From contig CAJXRZ010000009.1 of NCBI GenBank assembly GCA_913060515.1, positions 59,950 through 123,949 on the forward strand: a stretch of 64,000 nucleotides of DNA, given 5' to 3'. Positions 17,154-24,668 of the stretch are shown in pieces. The stretch comes from an uncultured Pseudomonadota bacterium (GTDB lineage: Bacteria; Myxococcota_A; UBA796; CAJQPC01). The position numbers and the translations under genes are program-made. Under the pieces are notes generated by a model that saw only the letters and a program-made list of their open reading frames with translations, was not told the origin of the DNA and did no database searches. Each line of letters starts with the position of its first letter. Position 1 is the first letter of the stretch.

Positions 17154-18271
17154 TGCGGGCCGATGTGGTCATTCTGGGGATGGGGGGCATGGGGAGCGCC
17201 AGCACCTTTCACCTCGCCAGAGCAGGCTTGAGCGTCATTGGCCTAGAGCGCTATGCACCTGGGCATGCCCGTTGTGGCAGCGCGGGTGGTCTGAGGGGCT
17301 TCCGGATGGCCTACTTCCAGGACCCCGCCTACGTTGCCTTGGCCAAGCAGGCTGAGGCCCTCTGGCGCAGCTTGGATGCTGAATTTGGGGGGCTCTTCTC
17401 GCAGTGCGGAGGGACCCTTGTTGGCCCAAGCCAGCATCCGGTCATTGAAGGGGTTCAGGCCAGCAGCGCGGCGCATGACCTTGCGGTAGAGCGCCTCTCG
17501 CCCCAGGCGCAGGCGCAGTGTCTGCCCGGCCTGAATCCCCCGTTTGGCAGCTGCGTTCTATGGGAGCCTCGCGCCGGTGTTCTGGACGCCTTGGCCTGTG
17601 ATGCAGCTCACCGAGAGGGTGCCCGGGCTGCCGGCGCACGCATCTTCTCAGGCCTGCCTGGCGTGCATGTCTCTGAGGAGGAAGACGGGATGTGCGTGCA
17701 CACCCCCAAGGGGCAAGTTTGGGCTCAGTGGGTGATTCTCAGTCCCGGCGTCTGGTTTGGTCAGGAGAGTCTGGGCCTGAGCTGCCCCCCGCTGCAGACA
17801 AGCCGCCAGATCCAAGGGGACTTTGTCGCAGATTCACGGTGGGAGGAGTGTCTCTGGAACTGTGCGCCCGCAGGGGTCCGCCATTCCTTCTACGGGCACA
17901 GTCGCGGCGATGGCCTGGTCACGGTTGGGCAGCACCTCGGAGGTCGGCCAGGGCTCGGGCAGGAGCCCCCGGATTTGGAGGAGAAGGGCCGCATTCGAGA
18001 CTTTGTTCGAGCCCACTTGGAAGGACTCGGCTCGCCCATTCGATGGCGTGTCGGCCACAGCATTCACACCCCAGATCAAGCGCCGCTCATCGGCACGCAC
18101 CCCACGCACGAGCGCGTCCTTCTCGCCGGGGGTTTCTCCGGCCATGGATACAAGTTCGCCTCGGCGGTTGGCTGGAATCTCTCGCAGTGGATCCAGGGAG
18201 AAAGTGATCTTTCCGCGCTCTCTTCCTTTCGGCCGCAGCGCTTCACCTTTGATGCGAGGGCTTGCGCATGA
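17153..18271 (+). CDS. FAD-dependent oxidoreductase, sarcosine/N-methyltryptophan oxidase (MSOX/DAO) family
   Basis: 372 residues starting at ATG 17153, which shares one base with the previous stop. The Rossmann motif VILGMGGMGSAS is at residues 6-17, with CGSAGGLRGFRMAY as the family's second motif. The C-terminal FAD-binding stretch is LLAGGFSGHGYKFASAVG. Family enzymes oxidise secondary or cyclic amines with O2 (sarcosine, N-methyltryptophan, or piperideine-carboxylate in NikD). The Cys that covalently holds FAD in MSOX (just before TPD) appears to be Gly here (GHSIHTPD), so flavin is probably non-covalent. Confidence 0.85.
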   Translation: MRADVVILGMGGMGSASTFHLARAGLSVIGLERYAPGHARCGSAGGLRGFRMAYFQDPAYVALAKQAEALWRSLDAEFGGLFSQCGGTLVGPSQHPVIEGVQASSAAHDLAVERLSPQAQAQCLPGLNPPFGSCVLWEPRAGVLDALACDAAHREGARAAGARIFSGLPGVHVSEEEDGMCVHTPKGQVWAQWVILSPGVWFGQESLGLSCPPLQTSRQIQGDFVADSRWEECLWNCAPAGVRHSFYGHSRGDGLVTVGQHLGGRPGLGQEPPDLEEKGRIRDFVRAHLEGLGSPIRWRVGHSIHTPDQAPLIGTHPTHERVLLAGGFSGHGYKFASAVGWNLSQWIQGESDLSALSSFRPQRFTFDARACA

Positions 18272-19344
18272 CTCCTTTTCCCCGTCGAGGCCAGCAAGGC
18301 ATGCCGGTCTATGTGGCCGGTCCACCCATGGCCCAGGACATTCTAAAGCTGGCCAGCAATGAGAACGCCTGGGGCTGTAGCCCCAAGGCCGCGGCGGCGT
18401 ATCAGCAGGCCTGTGGCGATCTGCATCGCTATCCGGACTCCAAGTATCAGGTGCTGCGCCAGGCCCTGGCAGAGCGAGTCCAGAGCCCGCTGGACCAGAT
18501 CGCTGTTGGGGCCGGCAGTGAGCAGCTCATCACCTTGCTCATGTCGGCCTATGCAGGTCCCGGTGACGAGGTCTTGGTGAGCCAGTACGGCTTTGCCTTG
18601 CTGCGCATCGCCGCGCGCATGGGCAACGCCGAGGTGGTCTTGGCGCCCGAGGCTGGGCTGCACACCGACGTAGACGCCCTCCTGGCGGCGGTCACGGAGC
18701 GGACCCGGGTGGTGGCCATTGCCACACCAAACAACCCCACGGGAACGGCACTCTCTGGGGCTGAGCTGCGCCGCCTTCGTAGCGGAATGCCAGATGGCGT
18801 GCTGCTACTGCTGGATCTGGCCTATGGCGAGTTCGGGCCTCAATATGCCCTTCAGACGGCCCACAGCATGGCCAGAGAGCGGCAGGACACGGTCGTGCTG
18901 CGCACCTTCTCCAAGGCCCACGGGCTGGCGGCTGCGCGGGTGGGCTGGGCCCATGCCTCGGCCGAACTCTTGGCCCCGGTAGGACGCCTGCGGCCGCCTT
19001 TTCCAATCTCGCAGGCTGGTGCTGCGGCTGCACTGGCCTCGTTGGCGGACCGCGCTTGGCTCAGCTCGAGCATGGGTCAGCTGGCCACGCAACGGGAGAC
19101 CCTGCGTGAAGGGCTGAGGGCCTTGGCGCTTCCGGCGCTCCCATCCCACACAAACTTCCTCTATGTGGACTTTGGCTCGGCGGACGCCGCGAGTCGAGCC
19201 GGGGCCTTTTGCGCGGAGAACGGGGTGCTGCTGCGTGGACTTCGGATGTACGGCTTGGACAAGGCTTTGCGCGCAACGGTGGGCACCGGACCTGAGAGCC
19301 GCCGCCTGTTGGACCTTCTCACCACTTGGAGTCAAAAGCAATGA
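18268..19344 (+). CDS. HisC-like PLP-dependent aminotransferase (or decarboxylase)
   Basis: 358 residues, fold-type I. It has LKLASNEN near the N-terminus, RYPDSKY, GAGSEQLI, the TPNNPTG loop, an LLDLAYGEF segment carrying the pyridine-contact Asp, and the PLP Schiff-base Lys216 in TFSKAHGLAAARVG. It looks most like histidinol-phosphate aminotransferases, but no his genes are near and the operon is oxidative, so a secondary-metabolism or amino-acid role is likelier. ATG 18268 overlaps the oxidase stop by 4 bp. Confidence 0.87.
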   Translation: MTPFPRRGQQGMPVYVAGPPMAQDILKLASNENAWGCSPKAAAAYQQACGDLHRYPDSKYQVLRQALAERVQSPLDQIAVGAGSEQLITLLMSAYAGPGDEVLVSQYGFALLRIAARMGNAEVVLAPEAGLHTDVDALLAAVTERTRVVAIATPNNPTGTALSGAELRRLRSGMPDGVLLLLDLAYGEFGPQYALQTAHSMARERQDTVVLRTFSKAHGLAAARVGWAHASAELLAPVGRLRPPFPISQAGAAAALASLADRAWLSSSMGQLATQRETLREGLRALALPALPSHTNFLYVDFGSADAASRAGAFCAENGVLLRGLRMYGLDKALRATVGTGPESRRLLDLLTTWSQKQ

Positions 19345-21011
19345 GTATTGAATCGACTAAGATGAACTTTGATGTGGACTTTTTGGTGATTGGTGCCGGC
19401 CCTGCCGGACTGCAATTGGGCTATGGCTTGGAGCGCATTGGCGCCAACTACCAGATCTTGGAGTCGGCCAATGAGCCGGCCAGCTTCTTTAGAAGGATGC
19501 CGCGTTTTCGCTCGCTGATCTCCTTCAACAAACGCCGCGGGCTCTACGAGGACCCGGAGACCGCGCTGCGCTGGGATTGGAACAGCTTGCTCTGTGACGG
19601 GCAGCTGAACTTTGGTGACTACAGCGAGGAGCTTTACCCCTCGGCGGATGACTTGGTCCGCTACCTGGAGGACTTCGCTGAGCGCTTTGTGCACCGTATT
19701 CGCTACGGTGTTCGGGTCATGCAGGTGGACCGGGACCCGCGCGGTGGCTTTCAGGTTCGTACCCAAGATGGGGGAAGCACGTGGGCCCGCGTTGTGGTGC
19801 TCGCTACGGGCTTTGGAGCGCCCTATGTTCCGGAGATTCCGGGCATCGAGGTGGTCGAGGAGAGCTACGAGACGGCCGATCTGGACCGGCGCTCCTACGA
19901 GGGCCAGACCGTGCTCATTCTGGGCAAGGGCAACTCGGCCTTTGAGGTGGCCGACCACATCCTTCCCACCGCCTCCTTGGTGCATTTGGCCTCTCCCAGG
20001 CCCATTCGCTTTGCATGGCAAACCCGCCACGCGGGTCACCTGCGGGCCAACTACACCCACCTGCTAGACACCTACCAGCTCAAGCTGCTCAACAGCGTGT
20101 TGGACTGCGAGATCAACCGTCTCTGGAAGGATGGGGAGGCTTATGGCGTGGAGCTGACCTACACCCACGCCGAGGGGGAGGTGGACCGGCTCCGCTACGA
20201 CCGGGTGATCTGCTGCACGGGCTTTCGCGCCGACCTGTCCTTTCTCGGGCCGAGCTGCGCTGTAGAGATGGCTCATGACGGGCGGCTACCGGCGCTGGAG
20301 CCGGACTGGCAAGTCAAGGGACAACCGGGCTTGTACGTGGCGGGAACGCTGATGCAGAGCAATGATTTTCAGCGGGCTGCGACCGCCTTTGTAGACGGCT
20401 TTCGCTACAACGTGCGCTCCCTCTTGCACCTGCTGCGCGAACGCTATCTGGATGCGCCCATGCCCAGTCAGGCGCTGCCGCCGGAGCCCGAGCCCCTGGT
20501 CTCCGAGCTCTTGGCGTGGGTGTGTCGGACCTCCGCCCTCTGGGCTCAGTTCGGGCACCTCTGTGACGTGGTCTTGGTGGATGAAGCGCAAGGGGACCGC
20601 CGGTCGGTCACACACGTCAAAGAGCTCCCAGTGGATCTGGTTCCACGACGCTACGCCGAGCACCCCCACCTGTACCAGATCACCTTTGAGTGGGGAGAAT
20701 GGGAGGGGGATGTCTTTGCCATTGACCGGCGTCCGCGCCATGCGGCAGCGCACACCTCCGCCTTCCTGCATCCAGTGATTCGGCGTCTGTCCTACGGCAA
20801 GGTAGTCGATGAGCACCACATGCTCGAGGACCTGTTCGGCATGTGGCGGCATCAGACTGCCAGCTCAGCGCTCATTGACCACAACGGACGCGACGCCAAG
20901 CGCTACCACGAGGAGGAGCACATCCGGCCGCTCGTGGCCTTCTTCGAGAAGCACTTGGAGCCAACAATCGAGCCCCTAACGCTCAGCCCGTCAGCTCAGC
21001 TCGGAACATGA
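19341..21011 (+). CDS. FOXRED2-like flavin-dependent monooxygenase
   Basis: 556 residues from ATG 19341 (ATGA overlap). The FAD Rossmann motif is LVIGAGPAGLQLGYG (residues ~16-30), then FRSLISFNKRR and RWDWNSLL, which are strikingly like the animal FOXRED2 family. A second nucleotide-binding motif (VLILGKGNSAFEVAD) and ATGF-type motifs (LATGFGAPY, CCTGFRADLSFLG) are present, as in class B flavoprotein monooxygenases. The C-terminal ~150 residues are unlike standard FMOs and end with HIRPLVAFFEKH. It probably hydroxylates nitrogen or carbon of the pathway intermediate. Confidence 0.82.
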   Translation: MSIESTKMNFDVDFLVIGAGPAGLQLGYGLERIGANYQILESANEPASFFRRMPRFRSLISFNKRRGLYEDPETALRWDWNSLLCDGQLNFGDYSEELYPSADDLVRYLEDFAERFVHRIRYGVRVMQVDRDPRGGFQVRTQDGGSTWARVVVLATGFGAPYVPEIPGIEVVEESYETADLDRRSYEGQTVLILGKGNSAFEVADHILPTASLVHLASPRPIRFAWQTRHAGHLRANYTHLLDTYQLKLLNSVLDCEINRLWKDGEAYGVELTYTHAEGEVDRLRYDRVICCTGFRADLSFLGPSCAVEMAHDGRLPALEPDWQVKGQPGLYVAGTLMQSNDFQRAATAFVDGFRYNVRSLLHLLRERYLDAPMPSQALPPEPEPLVSELLAWVCRTSALWAQFGHLCDVVLVDEAQGDRRSVTHVKELPVDLVPRRYAEHPHLYQITFEWGEWEGDVFAIDRRPRHAAAHTSAFLHPVIRRLSYGKVVDEHHMLEDLFGMWRHQTASSALIDHNGRDAKRYHEEEHIRPLVAFFEKHLEPTIEPLTLSPSAQLGT

Positions 21012-22036
21012 AGCAGGCTGGGCGTAGTGCTCTCTGGGCGCCGCTGCTCTGTGCAGCGGTGGTCTGGGGGGCTTGGCTGCTGGGGATGACGCTCACAGAC
21101 CGCTGGGGTCTGTTGTCCTCGCACGGGTTCATGGGGTTGACCATGGCGGTGGGGTCGTTCATCGCTGGCGCGACCTCCGAAGGTGGTGGTGCTGTGGCTT
21201 TTCCGGCCATGACCCTACTCTTTGGAATCGCTCCGAGCACCGCCAGAGACTTCTCTCTCCTCATTCAGTCTGTTGGGATGAGCGCCGCGAGCTTGGCCAT
21301 CTTGAGTGCACGCACGCCCATTGTGCGGCGCTGCATTCTGCCGGTCTCCCTTGGGGGTGTGCTTGGGTTGATCTTGGGTTTGCGTGTCATCGCGCCCTGG
21401 GTCTCGCCCCCCTTGGTCAAGATGCTCTTCGTCTCGACCTGGCTGGCCTTTGGTGTGGCGCTGCTGAGGGCCTACCGCAATCGAGGAAAGGCAAAGGCCA
21501 GCGCGTTGCCTCAGCTGGGTGGGCGCGCGTGGCTCGCCTTGCTTGGGGTCGGGGTCCTGGGCGGAATCGGCACTGGGTTGACCGGCTCCGGTCTGGACCT
21601 GCTGACCTTTTCCGTTCTGGTCTTGCACTTTGGAATCTGCGAGCGCATTGCGACGCCGACATCGGTGGTGTTGATGGCCATAAACGCCATCTTTGGCTCG
21701 GGGATTCAAGGGGTGGCAGGTGCCCTTGACCCAGAGGCCTGGTCTTTCTGGTGGGTGTGCGTTCCCGTGGTGGTGGTGGGTGCTCCTCTGGGCGCTCGCT
21801 TCATCCAGGGCCGCAGTCGGGGCTTCATCGTGGGGCTGCTCGTGGTCTCGATCGCCGTACAGTTCCTGGCGGCTGTCTTTGTCATCCCACAGACCGTCTC
21901 GACGCTGGCGCTCTCCGCCACGGTCTTTGGGGTCGGAAGTGTCGCTTTCTGGTTGCTTGGGAGAGGCGGGCCGAGTTTGGCCATCGCTACTCTTGGCTCC
22001 CCACAGCTTCCAGCGCCTCAAAGCAGTCCAGAGTGA
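21008..22036 (+). CDS. TauE/SafE-type membrane permease (putative exporter)
   Basis: 342 residues with about eight hydrophobic segments in the two-repeat pattern of the TauE/SafE (DUF81) family: GSFIAGATSEGGGAVAFP in the first half and GIGTGLTGSGLDLLTFSVL in the second. Members move sulfite, sulfoacetate or other small organic anions. As the last gene of the coupled operon it is best read as exporting (or importing) the pathway's product. Its 3' end overlaps the convergent LysR gene by 50 bp. Confidence 0.88.
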   Translation: MKQAGRSALWAPLLCAAVVWGAWLLGMTLTDRWGLLSSHGFMGLTMAVGSFIAGATSEGGGAVAFPAMTLLFGIAPSTARDFSLLIQSVGMSAASLAILSARTPIVRRCILPVSLGGVLGLILGLRVIAPWVSPPLVKMLFVSTWLAFGVALLRAYRNRGKAKASALPQLGGRAWLALLGVGVLGGIGTGLTGSGLDLLTFSVLVLHFGICERIATPTSVVLMAINAIFGSGIQGVAGALDPEAWSFWWVCVPVVVVGAPLGARFIQGRSRGFIVGLLVVSIAVQFLAAVFVIPQTVSTLALSATVFGVGSVAFWLLGRGGPSLAIATLGSPQLPAPQSSPE

Positions 22037-22925
22037 CCTGAAGGGCCAGCTCCCTGAACCAACGGTGCGCAGGGTCCTGTTGGGCCCGCTCATGCCAGGT
22101 CATTCGCACCTGGATGGGCGGTGGTGACATGGGATGGGGGTGAATCTCCAGATCCAGGAGCTTGGCCATTCGCAGCGCGAGGGACTTGCCCATTCCCATG
22201 ACCAAGTCGGTTTGGGCGATTGTGAATGGCGCTGGCACCATGTTGCCCGTCCAAGCAGCGATGTCCCGGGCCAGCCCTAGTTCGGCCAGTGCTTCGTCCA
22301 AGGGGTTGGCGCCGGTGCCCACCCCAACGACCAAGTGTCTACACGCCAGCCAACGCTCCTGGGTGATTCCTGCGTTCAAGTGCGGGTGTCCCTTGCGCGC
22401 GATGATGACCAGGGGCTCGGCGCCAATGACCCGGGTGCGTAGACCAGGCAGGTCTGGTGGAGGGCTGCCACCTACGATGAGGTCCAGGTCTCCGCGAACC
22501 AGCGCGTGAAATGCACGGTCCTTTAGGCCCAGGTCGCGAAAGCGCAGGCGGATTCCTGGCGCCTCGACCTCGCAGCGATGCATCGCGCTGGGCAGGACCA
22601 GAAGGTCCCCGACGTCCAGGGTTGCGAGCACGAAGGTGCGCTCTGCGCTGCTCAGGTCAAAGTCCTGGCCGATGCGGGTGGCGAGCTCCAGGGCCTCCAA
22701 GGCTTCACGCAGTGGCTGCTGCATGGACTGGGCCCTCTGGGTGAGGACGAGCGCCCCGCCTGCGGGCACCAACAGGGTATCCCCAAGTCCCTCTCGAAGC
22801 TTGCGCAGACGCTGGCTCATGGCCGACTGACTGACCCCAAGCGCCTCGGCGGCGGCCGTGACGCTGCGCAGTCGCAGCAGGGCTTCGAGGGAGACCAGGA
22901 GGTTTGGGTCGACGGGTAGGGCCAT
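21987..22925 (-). CDS. LysR-family transcriptional regulator
   Basis: 312 residues. The N-terminal winged helix-turn-helix is SLEALLRLRSVTAAAEALG then SQSAMSQRLRKL, and the periplasmic-binding-like effector domain follows (VLATLDVGDLLVLPS, DLDLIVGGSPPPD). The start at 22925 (MALPVDPNLL) fits the family; the longer frame to 22991 would run through its own operator. It converges on the six-gene operon and is divergent from the lipoprotein/Rieske cluster, so it may control either. A palindrome sits 13 bp upstream of its start. Confidence 0.92.
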   Translation of the reverse strand: MALPVDPNLLVSLEALLRLRSVTAAAEALGVSQSAMSQRLRKLREGLGDTLLVPAGGALVLTQRAQSMQQPLREALEALELATRIGQDFDLSSAERTFVLATLDVGDLLVLPSAMHRCEVEAPGIRLRFRDLGLKDRAFHALVRGDLDLIVGGSPPPDLPGLRTRVIGAEPLVIIARKGHPHLNAGITQERWLACRHLVVGVGTGANPLDEALAELGLARDIAAWTGNMVPAPFTIAQTDLVMGMGKSLALRMAKLLDLEIHPHPMSPPPIQVRMTWHERAQQDPAHRWFRELALQVTLDCFEALEAVGSQE

Positions 22926-22938
22926 GGCTGCAGCATAC

Positions 22939-22964
22939 CTAATGCATGTTGGCCTGTGCATTAG
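22939..22964. promoter_or_regulatory. Palindromic operator-like site upstream of the LysR gene
   Basis: CTAATGCA at 22939-22946 and TGCATTAG at 22957-22964 form a perfect 8-bp inverted repeat with a 10-bp spacer. It fits the T-N11-A class of LysR boxes and its position suits autoregulation plus control of the divergent gene at 23011. Confidence 0.65.
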
Positions 22965-23010
22965 CTGGACGAATTCAAGGCAGTAGCACAAGTCCTTTCC
23001 TTACTGGGCT

Positions 23011-23430
23011 GTGACGAGCCAAATTGAGGCATCGCTTCACCGTTGGTGTCGCCTGGCGCTTCGGCCGGTGTCCCAGGGGCAATGGAGGTCCTTCGTGTTC
23101 TTGGCTCTGTCTCTCAGCATGCTGCTCAAGCTGACTCTGGCCTGTGATGCACCCCAGACCCGCGTGCACGGTGCCCCCTTTGAGTTGGGGGAACGCCTCT
23201 GCCTAAGTGGGCAGGTCAACGAGGTGCTGGATGCTGGCTCCTACACCTACCTAGGCTGGCTGGATGAGGAAGGGGAGCAACGCTGGCTGGCGACCCTGAG
23301 CAGCTCCACCATTCCGGGGCCGGGTAGCCAGGCCAGCTTCGTCCAACTCGGGGAGCGAGAGGACTTTCGGTCGGCGCGCCTTGAGAGAGATTTTTCACGG
23401 CTTGGCTTTGGCTTCTCTGGCCCTTGCTGA
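23011..23430 (+). CDS. Small exported protein, NrfJ-like OB-fold, probably lipoprotein
   Basis: 139 residues from GTG 23011; the start is uncertain. A hydrophobic segment ends in LKLTLAC, a lipobox around residue 45. The remaining domain reads LSGQVNEVLDAGSYTYLGWLD, then RWLATLSSS and FRSARLERDFSRLGFGF. This resembles the small periplasmic proteins annotated NrfJ-like (GxVxxxxdaGxYTYv, SxxLxRtF). Function unknown. It is the first gene rightward of the LysR operator. Confidence 0.55.
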   Translation: MTSQIEASLHRWCRLALRPVSQGQWRSFVFLALSLSMLLKLTLACDAPQTRVHGAPFELGERLCLSGQVNEVLDAGSYTYLGWLDEEGEQRWLATLSSSTIPGPGSQASFVQLGEREDFRSARLERDFSRLGFGFSGPC

Positions 23431-23457
23431 CCCACCCAACCGTCTTGACTGGAGAGC

Positions 23458-23952
23458 ATGATGCTCTGGATTCTGAGCCTTGTTGCATGTGACTACTACA
23501 CCGGAAACTGGATCTACTCGCCCCTGGAGGGGCCGGGCATGGAGATTGGAGGGGAGCTTCTGGTTGAACCCCAGGACGATGCCCAGTGGATCGCTGCCTC
23601 CACGCATCTATACGTGAGCGGCGGGGAGGGCATGAAGCTCTTCAATGAGAACATGGAGGCGATGCAGGAGACCCTGGATGCCAAGCCTGAAGGCCTGATT
23701 GCATACAGCTTGGGCCAGGAGCTGATCGGCCGGGAGTACAAGACCCTGACCGTCTGGGAGTCGGAGGAAGCCATGTACAGTTTTGTGATGAGCCCAGCCC
23801 ATCTTCAGGCCATGGCGGATGGCGGGGACATCGCCAACCCCGACAAGGTGAGCACGACACTGAGCTGGGAGATCAGCCCTGAGGAGCTGCCCTTGGACTG
23901 GAAGCAGGTCAACGAGATCATGGAAGAGAGCGGCGTGCAGGCGATCTACTGA
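23458..23952 (+). CDS. Lipoprotein with ABM-like dimeric alpha/beta-barrel domain
   Basis: 164 residues (or 163 from the second ATG at 23461, which has better spacing from GGAG). Very short lipobox signal LWILSLVAC. The core IAASTHLYVSGG, FNENMEAMQETLDAKPEG, YKTLTVWESEEAMYSFV resembles antibiotic-biosynthesis-monooxygenase/DUF3291 ferredoxin-like folds. Those can be haem- or quinone-related, but no active residue can be assigned. The stop is followed directly by the next gene (TGATG). Confidence 0.65.
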   Translation: MMLWILSLVACDYYTGNWIYSPLEGPGMEIGGELLVEPQDDAQWIAASTHLYVSGGEGMKLFNENMEAMQETLDAKPEGLIAYSLGQELIGREYKTLTVWESEEAMYSFVMSPAHLQAMADGGDIANPDKVSTTLSWEISPEELPLDWKQVNEIMEESGVQAIY

Positions 23953-24593
23953 TGTGGTCCCTACTTCTCCTCGCATGTGCGCCAGATGAAGGTCCGGATC
24001 CAGCAGCAGTGGCTGCCCTGCAGGCCTTTGTGGACTCGCCCGAGAACGCTGGGACCTTCTACGGCCCTGAACCTGAGAGCTCCGTCGAGGACATTGAGGG
24101 CTTGGCATCGGAGGTCGATGGGCACCATGACCTCGTTCGGGCCTGGGTTCGCTACCAGGGAGAGCTGCATTGGCTCTTTGCACAAGTCGACGGTGATGCG
24201 CTGGAGTGGGTAGCCATCGTGCCTCCTGCACCCGATGGCCAGGTCGAATCTGAGCCTGCACGCTCCTATATGGACGCCTGGGAGCTGCCTGCCGAGGAGC
24301 GTGTTGCGCTGCTTGAGCCAGTCTGGGGCGCAGAGGCTCGCTATGTGGACCCGGGCGCGGAGGGCGTTGGCGTGGAGGGGCTCAGCCAGGTCATCGACGA
24401 CTTTGATGCGCAGTTCCCGAGAACCGAACTGCTGCCGGCCAGCGCGGTGGTGACCCAAGGCAGCTTCATTCACTTCCGCTGGGTCATGGATGCGACCCTC
24501 TTCAACCTGGACGGAATGGACATCGGGATTGTGGGTCCGGACGGTCGGCTGGAGCTCATCGTGGGCTTCTTTGGTGGACTGGAGCCAGACTGA
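23952..24593 (+). CDS. Lipoprotein with SnoaL/NTF2-like domain
   Basis: 213 residues with the very short signal MWSLLLLAC. Two halves are visible. The second half (DAWELPAEERVALLEPVWGAEARYVDPGAEGVGVEGLSQ in outline, ending FRWVMDATLFNLDGMDIGIVG) follows the SnoaL/NTF2-like pattern of small hydrophobic-pocket proteins. Its ATG shares one base with the previous stop. No catalytic residue is obvious. Confidence 0.65.
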   Translation: MWSLLLLACAPDEGPDPAAVAALQAFVDSPENAGTFYGPEPESSVEDIEGLASEVDGHHDLVRAWVRYQGELHWLFAQVDGDALEWVAIVPPAPDGQVESEPARSYMDAWELPAEERVALLEPVWGAEARYVDPGAEGVGVEGLSQVIDDFDAQFPRTELLPASAVVTQGSFIHFRWVMDATLFNLDGMDIGIVGPDGRLELIVGFFGGLEPD

Positions 24594-24668
24594 AGCGAGC
24601 CTGTGCGTTGGGGGGGGAAGCCCAGCTCGCCCTACCGCCCAAGGCTCCCATCCGCTATCGGGCCAGGG

